Notes: generated from the sequence alone by a model not told the origin. A DNA stretch of 34,733 bases from Desulfuromonas sp. TF (GCF_000472285.1 NZ_KI421421.1:432197-466929); one strand, 5' to 3'. Counted from the stretch's first letter, positions 24,086 through 33,530 are shown. Numbers and translations: made by a program.

Positions 24086-25257
24086 TGTTTCTCTCCCTCT
24101 TTCATGCCCTGCGGGCACTGAGGGTGCCGGTCAGCGTCACCGAGTGGCTCACCCTCCTGGAGGGCCTTTCCAAGGGACTCCACAAGGAGAGCCTCAACGA
24201 TTTCTATTATCTGTCCCGCAGTCTGCTCGTGAAGGACGTCGCCTACTACGACGCCTTCGACCAGGCTTTTGCACACTGTTTCAAGGGGCAATCGCTTCCT
24301 GAGGATCTGGTGACCAGGGAGCAGATTCTCGAATGGCTCCAGGGGCCCCTCGCGCCGCTTCGTCTCTCTCCCGAGCAGATCGAGGAGATGAAAGCGCTCT
24401 CTCTGCCCGAGCTTCTGCGGGAACTGGAGAAGAGGCTGCAAGAGCAGGAGAAACCCCATCACGGGGGGCAAAAGTGGATCGGCACCGGCGGGACGAGTCC
24501 GTACGGCGCCAATGGCAGCCATCCCTCGGGAGTCTCCTTCGCCGCCCAAGGCAGCGGCGGGCGGGCCGCCTTGCAGGCCGTGGCCCGCAGGTATCGCAAT
24601 CTGCGCAACGATCTGACTCTGGACGTGCGCCAGATCAGCGTGGCACTGAAACGGCTGCGCGATCTTCGGGACTGCGGAGCCGAGGAGGCCCTGGACCTGG
24701 ACGCCACGATTGATAAAACCTGCCATAACGGCGGCGAAATCGATCTGGTTTTCGCCAGGGAACCGCAGAATCAGATTCGTCTCCTGCTGGTGATGGACTC
24801 GGGAGGCTCCATGGAGCCTTTCCGCAACCTCTCGGAAAGGCTCTTCTCGGCCGCCAACAAGCTCAACCACTTCAAGGACTTTCGCACTTTCTACTTTCAC
24901 AACTGTGTTTACGATAAGCTCTATACCAATCTCGAAACCGGTGAATTCGTCCCGACTGCCGAGGTTCTTCTGAAATGCGCCAAAACCTACCGGCTCATCA
25001 TGGTCGGCGATGCCGCCATGTCGCCTTACGAACTCTTTTACCACACCGACCTGCTGGATCATCTGCACACGCGCGACGTCCAGGGGATCGACTGGCTCCG
25101 ACAGCTCTCCGAGGTCTTTCCCCGTCGCGCATGGATGAACCCTCTGCCGGAAAATTCCTGGGCGCATTACGAAACCGTCCCGACAGTGGGGGCGCTCTTC
25201 CCGATGTTCCCCCTCACGCTCGAGGGGCTCACTCGAGCTGTCCGGCATCTACGGTAG
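24085..25257 (+). CDS. VWA domain-containing CoxE-like protein
   Basis: A 390-residue soluble protein. Residues 1-~120 are helical (LRVPVSVTEWLTLLEGLSKGL). A Gly-rich family signature follows at ~127-155 (HGGQKWIGTGGTSPYGANG). The VWA domain starts near 230 with a metal-ion-dependent adhesion motif D238-S-G-G-S242, where the usual DxSxS has Gly at the third position. YHTDLLDHL and WMNPLPENSWAHYETVP are typical of CoxE-like partners of MoxR ATPases. It probably binds substrate enzymes for the MoxR partner. The ATG shares one base with the MoxR stop codon; the open frame extends further upstream but overlaps MoxR completely, so the ATG at 24085 is chosen. It is the last gene of this block, 91 bp before the MFS gene. 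Confidence 0.9.
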   Translation: MFLSLFHALRALRVPVSVTEWLTLLEGLSKGLHKESLNDFYYLSRSLLVKDVAYYDAFDQAFAHCFKGQSLPEDLVTREQILEWLQGPLAPLRLSPEQIEEMKALSLPELLRELEKRLQEQEKPHHGGQKWIGTGGTSPYGANGSHPSGVSFAAQGSGGRAALQAVARRYRNLRNDLTLDVRQISVALKRLRDLRDCGAEEALDLDATIDKTCHNGGEIDLVFAREPQNQIRLLLVMDSGGSMEPFRNLSERLFSAANKLNHFKDFRTFYFHNCVYDKLYTNLETGEFVPTAEVLLKCAKTYRLIMVGDAAMSPYELFYHTDLLDHLHTRDVQGIDWLRQLSEVFPRRAWMNPLPENSWAHYETVPTVGALFPMFPLTLEGLTRAVRHLR

Positions 25258-25348
25258 CCGGAGCCTCCCAGACGCTTTCTCCCGGAAGGGCCACGATATC
25301 TCGGACTAGTCCCGTCCCGGCAGATCCATTTTTTGCAGGAGTATGCGA

Positions 25349-26560
25349 GTGATTCGTACCGACCGGAAAACCCTGTGGACCACCCCCTTCTGCCTGACCA
25401 TGCTCGGGATGCTGTTTCTCTTCATCCCGTTTTCACTCTATATGCCGGTCCTCCCCGCCTACCTCCTGGAGGAGTTGAACAGCTCCCTGCAGGCGGCGGG
25501 CGCGGTCAATGCGGCCTTTCTCATTGCCGCCGTGCTGTTCAGGGTCCATACCCCCCGACTCGAGGCACGATTCGGCGTCCGGCGGGTTCTGCTGGCCAGC
25601 GGAATTGTTTTCACGGCAACCAATGCGATCTATCTGGGGCTGGACTCCGTCGCCGGTATCCTGCTGAACAGGTTCGTCAGCGGCGCCGCTTTCGCCATCG
25701 TCAACACGTCGACCATGGCCCTCGGCAGTCGGCTTGTCCCACGATCAAGAATCGGCGAAGGCCTGGCCTATCTGACGACCATGGTGCTGGCCGGCGGTGC
25801 CGTCGGTCCGTACATCGGCCTGAAGCTTTCCTCTGTTTACGGCTACCCCTCGGTATTTATCTTCTCGACTTTGACCACCCTGCTCGGCCTGCTGATCATC
25901 TGTCTTGTTCCTGACCGTGAAGAAATGGCGAAGACGCCCGCGCGCATCTCCGTACGGGATCTGTTCGAGGTGAAGGCCGTTCCTGTTTCGCTGATCATCC
26001 TTGTACTCGCTTTTTCCTACGGCGGCGTGATGACCTTTGTGGTCGTCTATGCCTCGGAACTTCATCTGCCGCTGGTCATCGAGTATTTCTTCGTGGTTAT
26101 GGCGACCGCTTCCGTGCTTTCGCGCCTGGCAACCGGCCGATTGTATGACCGTCTTGGAGCCGATGCCGCGATTTGCGTGTCCATCGTCATCCTGGCAGGA
26201 GGGCTGATGATCCTGGGCGGGATCCATATCACCGCGTGGATGCTGCTGGCTGCCGCAATGATCGGCGTTGGATATGGAAGCGCTGTCCCCAGCATGCAGG
26301 CGCTGGCCATTCAGATCTCCCCGGAGCATCGCAGCAGCGCGGTGACAGCGACCTTTTTCACCTGCGTCGACGGAGGCATCGGCCTGGGCGCGTATGTTCT
26401 GGGAGGCGGCATTCAGGCCTTCGGATACGCAGCCGTCTACCTTGCACTGGGGGTGATGAGCTTCGGCTGCCTCCTGTCTTACTACCTCCTTTCAACCGCA
26501 AACAGGCGTTCCCAAAACGGACCTCTTCCCCCGCGGTCACCCGAGCCGGGGAGGGAGTGA
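25349..26560 (+). CDS. MFS transporter
   Basis: About 403 residues with 12 likely membrane segments in two halves joined by a basic/acidic loop near residue 190 (PDREEMAKTPARISVRD). The first half has RLEARFGVRRVLLASG, close to the MFS loop 2-3 motif, and the second half repeats it (RLYDRLGADAAICVS). The family moves small molecules by proton coupling; the substrate is not readable. It resembles drug/sugar-efflux-type members in the pattern SGAAFAIVNTSTMALGSRLVPRSRIGEG. An ATG lies at 25343, but the AGGAG is only 1 nt from it. The GTG at 25349 is 7 nt from the AGGAG, so it is the better start. Whether it belongs to the molybdoenzyme block is unclear. Confidence 0.87.
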   Translation: MIRTDRKTLWTTPFCLTMLGMLFLFIPFSLYMPVLPAYLLEELNSSLQAAGAVNAAFLIAAVLFRVHTPRLEARFGVRRVLLASGIVFTATNAIYLGLDSVAGILLNRFVSGAAFAIVNTSTMALGSRLVPRSRIGEGLAYLTTMVLAGGAVGPYIGLKLSSVYGYPSVFIFSTLTTLLGLLIICLVPDREEMAKTPARISVRDLFEVKAVPVSLIILVLAFSYGGVMTFVVVYASELHLPLVIEYFFVVMATASVLSRLATGRLYDRLGADAAICVSIVILAGGLMILGGIHITAWMLLAAAMIGVGYGSAVPSMQALAIQISPEHRSSAVTATFFTCVDGGIGLGAYVLGGGIQAFGYAAVYLALGVMSFGCLLSYYLLSTANRRSQNGPLPPRSPEPGRE

Positions 26561-26711
26561 AATACAGGACGCGTCGTATGTGAGGCTCCTATTTTGAGGA
26601 TGAATTTATATCGCTGAACGGTTATTCTATGAACCTGTCCGGTTATCAACCCTGCATCCTGGTTCTGCCCGGTTGCTGGTTTTCCCAAGTGTTTGTGAGT
26701 CCGTTCAAGGT

Positions 26712-27899
26712 ATGAAATTCAGGATATCTCCCCACATCGAACTCGTCCAATACCCTCCCATCACCGAGGTGAAATCGTGGATCGCCGGGCGGACCTTTTC
26801 GCCGGATCGGCCGCTGGTCGATCTCTGCCAGGCGATTCCCGACTATCCCCCGGCGCCGGAGCTGGTCGATTTCCTCCGCGAACGGATGAAGGACCCGCTG
26901 GTTTCGAAGTATTCCCCCGACGAAGGGCTGCCTGAAGTTCGCGAGGCGGTCTCCGCCTGGTATGGACGCCTCTACGGGAGCGCTCCGCGGCCGTCGGAAA
27001 TCTGCCTGACCGTCGGCGCCAGCCAGGCTTTCTGGCTGGCCATGACCGTGCTCTGCACCCGGGGGGACGAGGTGATCGTCCAGCTGCCGGCCTATTTCGA
27101 CCATCCGATGGCCCTCCAGGCCCTGGGAGTGCGCCCCGTTTTCATCCCCGGAGAAAAGGGGGGCGCCGGCGCCGACGCCGACGTCCGGAAGATCGCTTCT
27201 CTGGTGACGCCTCGGACCCGCGCCATCCTGCTCGTTTCTCCAAGCAATCCGACCGGTGAGATCCTTTCCCCGGAGGCGGTCCGGCAGCTATTCGAACTGG
27301 CCCGGGAGAAAGGCATCGCCCTGGTCCTCGACGAAACCTACAACGCTTTCATCCCGGAGGGCGCACCTCCCCACGCCCTTTTCGCGGATCCGGGCTGGAG
27401 AGATCACTTCATCCATCTCGCTTCCTTCGGCAAGACCTTCGCCCTGACCGGCTACCGGGCCGGAGCGCTGGTCGCCGCGGAAGGCTTCATGCAACAAGCT
27501 CTGAAGGTGCAGGACACCATGGCCGTCTGTCAACCGCGCATCACCCAGCACGCGGTGGCGTACGGCTGCGAGTGTCTCGATCCCTGGGTCGCGGCAAACT
27601 GCAACATGATGACCAGGCGTCACGATGCCTTCCGCGCCGCATTCACTCTCCAAGGAAATCCCTTCGAGCTGGCGGCGAGCGGGGGCTTCTTTGCCTGGGT
27701 CCGGCATCCTTTCGCAGGAAAAACAGGCCGGGAGGCGGCGCGGATCCTGGCTGAAGAGGCCGGTATCATCTGCCTCCCCGGGGAGGTTTTCGGTCCGGGG
27801 TTGGAGGGATTTCTCCGCCTGGCTTTCGGCAACATTGCCGATGAGGAAATACCGCAGGCGGTGGAGAGATTTCTGCAGATCGATCCGGGCCGGCAGTGA
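26712..27899 (+). CDS. pyridoxal-phosphate aminotransferase, class I/II
   Basis: A 395-residue fold type I PLP enzyme. The Schiff-base lysine is K241 in SFGKTFALTGYRAGA. N179 (SPSNPTGE), D207 and Y210 (LDETYNAF) bind the cofactor, and VGASQAFWLAMTVL is the phosphate-cup region. GVRPVFIPGEKG separates the domains. These motifs fit a broad-range aminotransferase of the aspartate/aromatic group; the amino acid used is not known. The frame opens at a TTG 39 nt upstream, but the ATG at 26712 gives the usual N-terminus. AAGG directly precedes it. The next gene begins inside its last codon (GTGA overlap), so HrpB is translationally coupled. Confidence 0.9.
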   Translation: MKFRISPHIELVQYPPITEVKSWIAGRTFSPDRPLVDLCQAIPDYPPAPELVDFLRERMKDPLVSKYSPDEGLPEVREAVSAWYGRLYGSAPRPSEICLTVGASQAFWLAMTVLCTRGDEVIVQLPAYFDHPMALQALGVRPVFIPGEKGGAGADADVRKIASLVTPRTRAILLVSPSNPTGEILSPEAVRQLFELAREKGIALVLDETYNAFIPEGAPPHALFADPGWRDHFIHLASFGKTFALTGYRAGALVAAEGFMQQALKVQDTMAVCQPRITQHAVAYGCECLDPWVAANCNMMTRRHDAFRAAFTLQGNPFELAASGGFFAWVRHPFAGKTGREAARILAEEAGIICLPGEVFGPGLEGFLRLAFGNIADEEIPQAVERFLQIDPGRQ

Positions 27900-30397
27900 A
27901 GGGCGGGAGGATCAAGGGACAACTTCCCGTCGATGAGGCTCTCCCCGAGCTTGAAAGAGCGCTGGCCGTCGGCGATGCGGCGGTCCTTCAGGCGCCGCCG
28001 GGTGCCGGCAAGACCACGCGCGTGCCGCTCGCACTTCTCAACGCGCCGTGGCTCGCCGGCAGATCGATCCTCATGCTCGAACCCCGCCGCCTCGCCGCGA
28101 CCAACGCAGCCCGCTACATGGCGAGGCTCATCGGCGAGGAGCCGGGCCGCACGATCGGCTACGCCATACGATATGAGAGCCGCATCGGCGCCGCCACCCG
28201 CGTCGAGGTGGTCACAGAGGGAATCCTCACCCGCCGCCTTCAGGAAGACCCGGAACTCACCGGGGTCGGCCTGGTCATTTTCGATGAATTCCACGAGCGA
28301 AGCCTCAACAGCGATCTCGCCCTGGCACTCTGCCGGGATGCCCAGCAGGGGTTGCGCAGCGATCTGAAACTGCTGGTAATGTCCGCGACTCTCGACGCAG
28401 CGCCCGTGGCGAAGCTTCTCGGCGATGCTCCGATGATCACCAGCGCCGGACGCGTTTTCCCGGTCGATATTCGCCACCTCCCCCGGGAGCCGCAGGGGAG
28501 CCCGGCCGAATTCACTGCCGCGGCGGTGCGCCGTGCGCTGGCGGAAACCGACGGGGACATCCTGGTCTTTCTCCCCGGGACCGGCGAGATCCGGCGCTGC
28601 GCCCGGCTGTTGGCGGACCTGGAAGAAAAGGTGGACCTCCGGCCCCTTTATGGCGATCTGCCCTTTGCCGAACAGGAGAGGGCGATCCTGCCCGGCCTGA
28701 GGCGCAAGGTTGTCCTGGCCACCAACATCGCCGAGACGAGTCTGACCATCGAGGGAGTGTCCGTTGTGATCGACAGCGGTCTGGAGCGCCGTCCGCGTTT
28801 CGACGCGGCGCGGGGGATGACCACCCTGGAGACGGTGAGCATTTCCCAGGCGAGCGCCGGGCAGCGGGCCGGCCGCGCGGGGCGTCTGGGTCCGGGCGTC
28901 TGCTGCCGCCTGTGGAGCGAGGGGGCGCACGGCGCTCTTCTCCCCTTCGCTCCGCCGGAGATCCGCAGCGCCGATCTCGCTCCCATGGCTCTGGAGCTGG
29001 CCCGTTGGGGGATTCCGGATCCGGCGCAGCTCGTCTGGCTCGATTCGCCTCCCGCAGGTCATCTCGCCGCCGCAAGAGAAGTCCTGCGGCAGCTCGGCGC
29101 CATCGATGACCAGGGACGGCTCACAGCGATGGGAGAGAGGATGGCCGCCTATCCGGCTCATCCCCGCCTGTCGCGACTGCTGGTCGCCGCACTGGAGGCC
29201 GGATATCCGGCCCTCGGCTGTGATCTGACGGCGCTTCTTTCCGAACGCGACGTGTTTGCCGCGGAGGAAGTACCACACAGCGCCAGTGGCAGCGACCTGC
29301 TCGATCGGGTCGAAGCGCTTCGCCGTTCTGAGGCGGAGGCGGTGAAGCGGGCCGCCCGCTACTGGAGACGGAAAACGGGAACGAAGGTCGGAGAGCCGTC
29401 GGCCGATCTGCGCGCAGTGGGACGCCTCCTGGCAGCCGCCTATCCCGACCGGATCGGGCGCGAGCGGGAGCCGGGATCGGGCCGCTATCTCCTCTCCGGA
29501 GGGCAGGGCGTCCGCCTGTCCCCGCGTTCGGCGATCGGCCGCAGCGAATGGCTGGTTGCGGTGGATGTAGCCGGCCGGCCCGGCGGGGAAGGGGAGATTC
29601 GCCTTGCCAGCGCCCTGGTGCGGAATGACATAGACGAACTCTTCGGGGATGGTATCGAGTGGCGGCGGGAAGTGGAATGGGATGAACGCAGCGGGCGCCT
29701 GATTGCCCGCGAGGTGCGGCGGCTCGGCGCCCTGGTCATCCAGGAGCGGCCGGCAGCCGCCCTCCCGGAAGATGCGGTGGCGGCCATGCTGGGTGTGGTC
29801 CGCCGGCAGGGACTGGATGTTCTCGGCTGGCACCCGGCGGCTCGGCAGTGGCGGGCAAGGGGGGCTTTCCTCGCCCGGTCATTTCCCGAGGACGGCTGGC
29901 CCGATCTGTCGGATGCGGCGCTTCTTGCCTCTGTGCAAAAGTGGCTGTCTCCCTTCCTTCAGGGAGTGAAATCCCTGGAAGGGTTGCGGCGGGTCGATCC
30001 CCTGCCGGCCCTGCGAAACCTTTTCGGCTGGGAGCGGCAGCTTGAACTCGACCGTCTCGCTCCGGAACGCCTGAAGGTGCCTAGCGGATCGAATATCCGC
30101 CTCGACTATGAAACGGAAGAAAGACCGGTGCTTGCGGTCAAGCTGCAGGAACTCTTCGGTCTGAGTGAGACTCCCCGCGTCGCCGGCGACCGTGTTGCGG
30201 TCCTGGTCCACCTCCTGTCGCCGGCCGGGCGGCCCCTGGCGGTCACCAGCGACCTCGCCAGCTTCTGGAAGAACATCTACCCCGACGTGAAAAAAGAGAT
30301 GAAGGGCAGGTATCCCCGGCATCCCTGGCCCGATGACCCCTGGAAGGCCGAGCCGACAAGGAAAACCCTCAGAGGACGGAGGACAGATGACAGATGA
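27896..30397 (+). CDS. hrpB: ATP-dependent DExH helicase HrpB
   Basis: An 833-residue helicase, the normal size for HrpB. Walker A is APPGAGKTT (33-41). The DExH box is DEFH (130-133), followed by VMSATLDAAPVAKLL (motif III), TNIAETSLTIEGV and QRAGRAGR (motif VI). The C-terminal domain ends with the HrpB-typical WPDDPWKAEPTRKT. HrpB is a superfamily 2 RNA helicase family protein of unclear cellular role. The GTG at 27896 overlaps the aminotransferase stop by 4 nt. Its last codons form one arm of the terminator shared with the converging M16C gene. Confidence 0.93.
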   Translation: MKGGRIKGQLPVDEALPELERALAVGDAAVLQAPPGAGKTTRVPLALLNAPWLAGRSILMLEPRRLAATNAARYMARLIGEEPGRTIGYAIRYESRIGAATRVEVVTEGILTRRLQEDPELTGVGLVIFDEFHERSLNSDLALALCRDAQQGLRSDLKLLVMSATLDAAPVAKLLGDAPMITSAGRVFPVDIRHLPREPQGSPAEFTAAAVRRALAETDGDILVFLPGTGEIRRCARLLADLEEKVDLRPLYGDLPFAEQERAILPGLRRKVVLATNIAETSLTIEGVSVVIDSGLERRPRFDAARGMTTLETVSISQASAGQRAGRAGRLGPGVCCRLWSEGAHGALLPFAPPEIRSADLAPMALELARWGIPDPAQLVWLDSPPAGHLAAAREVLRQLGAIDDQGRLTAMGERMAAYPAHPRLSRLLVAALEAGYPALGCDLTALLSERDVFAAEEVPHSASGSDLLDRVEALRRSEAEAVKRAARYWRRKTGTKVGEPSADLRAVGRLLAAAYPDRIGREREPGSGRYLLSGGQGVRLSPRSAIGRSEWLVAVDVAGRPGGEGEIRLASALVRNDIDELFGDGIEWRREVEWDERSGRLIAREVRRLGALVIQERPAAALPEDAVAAMLGVVRRQGLDVLGWHPAARQWRARGAFLARSFPEDGWPDLSDAALLASVQKWLSPFLQGVKSLEGLRRVDPLPALRNLFGWERQLELDRLAPERLKVPSGSNIRLDYETEERPVLAVKLQELFGLSETPRVAGDRVAVLVHLLSPAGRPLAVTSDLASFWKNIYPDVKKEMKGRYPRHPWPDDPWKAEPTRKTLRGRRTDDR

Positions 30398-30430
30398 CAG
30401 AGCAGATGCCGTCCTCCGTCCTCGTTTTTT
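30372..30430. terminator. rho-independent terminator between hrpB and the M16C gene
   Basis: GAGGACGGAGGAC (30372-30384, inside the hrpB 3' end) pairs perfectly with GTCCTCCGTCCTC (30411-30423), followed by GTTTTTT. The loop holds ACAGATG repeated (positions 30384-30397). On the minus strand a shorter T-run follows the stem. It should stop hrpB transcription and may also act on the converging gene. Confidence 0.8.
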
Positions 30431-33383
30431 AGATTCTTTCGATACTCAGCCCCGCATCCCCCAGTTCCTCATTCGCCTTCCTCAGCGCTTCCTCGCCGGC
30501 GATTACCGAGACGGCACTTGCCTCCCTGCCTTCCAGCAGGAATTCGGCGGCGACTCTCTGCAGGGTTTGGCGGCCGGTGGCCAGCACTCCTTCACGGAGC
30601 GTCTGGCGCATCTCCCGGGTCAGCCCCTGGCGTGTGTTGGCGAACTCCCGGTGCCCCCGGGCGCCGGGGGAGAGCGGTCGGTCGAGGTCGCTGAAGACGG
30701 CCAGGATCGCCTCGGTGATCTCATCGCTGCCGAATTTGCCGGCCGCGGCCCAGGACGCCGCATCGTCGTAGACGTTCAGAGTGCGCGTGAGCTGGGGGTC
30801 CCGGTAGGAGAGAAGAGAGAAAATCCCCGCTTCTGGATTGTAGCTGGCCATTCCGCCGTAGGCTCCGCCCTTCTCCCGGATCTCCCGGTGCAGATAACCG
30901 GCGCGCAGAAGTTTGGCCAGAACCAGGAGGGGGGCGGCGTCAGGGTGATTGAAGGGAACGGCGCGAAAGACTCTGCTGACATAGGAGACCGGAACCGACC
31001 AGGACCATCCCAGCCGCACGGGGACGGGGGTGAACGGATCGCGCATCTGTGCGGCCGGTTTCCGGCCGTCCGGCAGACCGCCAAGATACGGCTTCAGGGC
31101 GCCGCGAACCGGGTCGAAGGAAGGGGATTCGCCGGTCACGCCGCAGGCGATGAGTTCTTTCTGGAAGAGGATCCGGGCAATGCTCTGCATCTTTTCTGAG
31201 AGATCTTCGAGCTGCTCCGGAGGTCGGCCGGCTATCTCCTTCACCAGCCGCAGAAAAGACAGCCCCGACCAGCACTCCCGCAGCCTGGCCGACGGGGTCA
31301 GACGGCCTGCCGCGGCCCGGCCGGCGTAGCTGTGCCCGGAGGAGGGTATGGAGTTCTCCAGTGCGGTTTTGATCTGTCCGACCACGGTGTGCAGACGATT
31401 CAGATCGGTGAAGTCGGGGGCGGAGCATAAATCGGAGAGAATGCCGAAGAGCTTTTCCTGGTTGCGCACAAGCGCCTTCCCGCGGATTTCCATCAGTCCC
31501 GTGAATTCATCCAGATTGCTAGGATTTTCGAGGATCTCGGTTCCCGCGTGAATGCCGCCGGTTCCGGCTTCCATCTTCTCCGCCATTTCCATATAGCTGC
31601 GCCCGGCCGCCCCGACCTGGGTGAGAAGGGTGCAGAACACGGGGACATAGGGAAGCAGCTCCGACGGCAGGACGGCGGTTGGCAGGTAGGCGAAGAAGTA
31701 ATCGATGCCGTTGGTGGGCTGATCGAACCATTGAACCTCATGGCCTTGTTCGCGGCTGAAATTCGACGGGACGGGCGGCTCCTCGGGCGGAATGTCCTCG
31801 CGCCCCAGGGTGGGCAGGCAGGAGAGGTCTTCAGCGGCTTCCTGTGCCTTTCGCAGCTCTTCGGCTTGTTCGACGATCCGCTGCTTGGCCTCTTCCGTCA
31901 GCTCCCCTTTGATGCGGGCGAGGTGATTCCCCGTCTCCTTTTCCTCCTTCTCCTTCATGGTCGGGTCCGGCTTCAGGGTGAGGGTCACCCGGTGCGAATT
32001 GTCCAGCAGGTAGCGGCGGATGAGATTTTCAAAAAAAGGGCCGGCGGCTATTTCCCGGCGCAGTCTGGCCAGATTTTCCTCGAGCTTCAGAGGGGAGACC
32101 GGGTCGTCGCAGTGCAGCCAGGGACCCATGATGCGCATCAGCAGGGATAGGGAATAGGGATAATGGTCTCCGGTGACTTCCCGATGGCCGAATTCCAGGC
32201 GATGAATGGCGCCGTCGATGCGTTCCGGGGTGAACCCGGTCCGGGTCACCTCCTCGAGGGTGTCGAGAACAAGCTTTTCGATCTTCTCGGCATCCCGCGG
32301 GTTGGTCCCCTGCAGACCGGCCGCGAAATAGGTGGTGCGGTTTTCATCGTGATAGCCGGTCCCCGGCGCAAGGTTGCTCCCCAGCTTCGAATCGAGAAGG
32401 GCCTTGTAAAGAGGGGCCGCCGGATTTCCCGCCAGCAGAGTGGCCAGCAGGTTCAGGGCCAGACGCTCGAAACTGTCGCCGATGTCGCAGGTCAGCCATC
32501 CCAGCTGCACCATCGATTTTTTCTCCGTCGGTTCGCCGGGATCGATCGGATACATTTCGGTTATCCGCTGCGGAGTATCGAAACGGCGCTCGGGGGGGAC
32601 GGCGCCTGCCACATCCCGGATTTCGAAATGCCGCAGGGCTTTCTGTTCAACCACTTCGAGATGCTTCTCCAGCGGCAGATCGCCGTAGGTGAAAAAGTAG
32701 GCGTTGCTGGGGTGATAATACTCGGCATGAAATTCCCGCAGCTGCTCCCAGGTAAGATCGGGGATGGCGGACGGTTCGCCTCCCGAGTTGTGGCCGTAGG
32801 TGGTGGTGGGATAGAGGGCCTTTCCCATGCGGCGGCTGATCAGGGAGGAAGGCGAAGCCATCGCCCCCTTCATTTCATTGTAGACGACCCCCTTGAAGAG
32901 CAGGGGAGAGTCGGGGTTGTCCGGTTCGGAAAATTCGACCCGGTGCCCTTCCTGGCGGAAATCCCGCTCGCGCAGCAGGGGAAAGAAGGCGGCATCGAGG
33001 TAGATGTCCAGAAGGTTGTAGAAGTCCTTGGTGTTCTGGCTGGAGAATGGGTAGAGAGTCCAGTCGCTGGCGGTCATGGCATTCATGAAGGTATTGAGGC
33101 TGCGCTTGAGCATGGAGAAAAACGGATCGCGCACCGGAAAGTTCCGGGAACCGCACAGAACCGTATGCTCCAGGATGTGGGCGACGCCGGTGGAATCCCC
33201 GGGAGGAGTGCGGAAACCGACGGCGAAAAGATTATTGGGATCCGCGGCGGCAACATGAACCGCCCTGGCGCCGGTTTTTTCATGCATCAGTTGAAAGAGA
33301 GTTGCGTTCAGTTCGGGGAGAGGGGTGACAGCTGTTATGACGAAACCGTGCAGACGACGGCCTTTTTCCAGATCTGGGGGCAT
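30429..33383 (-). CDS. M16C metallopeptidase (PreP/Cym1-like)
   Basis: A 984-residue protein, the usual length of single-chain M16C presequence-protease-type enzymes (about 970-1000). The inverted zinc motif is H69-I-L-E72-H73 (GVAHILEHTVLCGSRNF). DPFFSMLKRSLNTFMNAMTASDWTLYPFSSQN and GVVYNEMKGAM are family blocks. The C-terminal half keeps the inactive second pair of domains (SVPVSYVSRVF, YGGMASYNPEAGIFSLLSYRDP). No signal peptide is visible, so it probably degrades small peptides in the cytoplasm. GGAG is 8 nt before the ATG. It is divergent from the outer-membrane protein gene and converges with hrpB across the terminator. Confidence 0.93.
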   Translation of the reverse strand: MPPDLEKGRRLHGFVITAVTPLPELNATLFQLMHEKTGARAVHVAAADPNNLFAVGFRTPPGDSTGVAHILEHTVLCGSRNFPVRDPFFSMLKRSLNTFMNAMTASDWTLYPFSSQNTKDFYNLLDIYLDAAFFPLLRERDFRQEGHRVEFSEPDNPDSPLLFKGVVYNEMKGAMASPSSLISRRMGKALYPTTTYGHNSGGEPSAIPDLTWEQLREFHAEYYHPSNAYFFTYGDLPLEKHLEVVEQKALRHFEIRDVAGAVPPERRFDTPQRITEMYPIDPGEPTEKKSMVQLGWLTCDIGDSFERLALNLLATLLAGNPAAPLYKALLDSKLGSNLAPGTGYHDENRTTYFAAGLQGTNPRDAEKIEKLVLDTLEEVTRTGFTPERIDGAIHRLEFGHREVTGDHYPYSLSLLMRIMGPWLHCDDPVSPLKLEENLARLRREIAAGPFFENLIRRYLLDNSHRVTLTLKPDPTMKEKEEKETGNHLARIKGELTEEAKQRIVEQAEELRKAQEAAEDLSCLPTLGREDIPPEEPPVPSNFSREQGHEVQWFDQPTNGIDYFFAYLPTAVLPSELLPYVPVFCTLLTQVGAAGRSYMEMAEKMEAGTGGIHAGTEILENPSNLDEFTGLMEIRGKALVRNQEKLFGILSDLCSAPDFTDLNRLHTVVGQIKTALENSIPSSGHSYAGRAAAGRLTPSARLRECWSGLSFLRLVKEIAGRPPEQLEDLSEKMQSIARILFQKELIACGVTGESPSFDPVRGALKPYLGGLPDGRKPAAQMRDPFTPVPVRLGWSWSVPVSYVSRVFRAVPFNHPDAAPLLVLAKLLRAGYLHREIREKGGAYGGMASYNPEAGIFSLLSYRDPQLTRTLNVYDDAASWAAAGKFGSDEITEAILAVFSDLDRPLSPGARGHREFANTRQGLTREMRQTLREGVLATGRQTLQRVAAEFLLEGREASAVSVIAGEEALRKANEELGDAGLSIERI

Positions 33384-33501
33384 GGCATTTTCTCCGAAAT
33401 TAGATAGTTATGACGATAGTTTATCGCACGGCAGGATGATGCGCCAGGGAAAATGAAAAGACGGTTGAGAGGGATGCCGCACCTCCCTGGTTTCTTTTCT
33501 A

Positions 33502-33530
33502 ATGACAAGCCGCAACCAGCTAATTACAAT
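33502..33530 (+). promoter_or_regulatory. sigma-70-type promoter for the outer-membrane protein gene
   Basis: ATGACA (33502-33507) and TACAAT (33525-33530) each match the -35 and -10 consensus at 5 of 6 bases, with a 17-nt spacer. Transcription would start near 33537, giving an 80-nt leader to the ATG at 33618. A CTCTC/GAGAG-type dyad lies in the leader. Confidence 0.7.

Noticed and set aside
27620-29833. 737-aa antisense open frame over hrpB
   Set aside because: hrpB has all helicase motifs; the antisense product shows no domain and is a high-G+C shadow.
32163-33407. 414-aa plus-strand frame over the M16C gene
   Set aside because: Opposes the zinc-motif-bearing M16C frame and has no recognisable domain.
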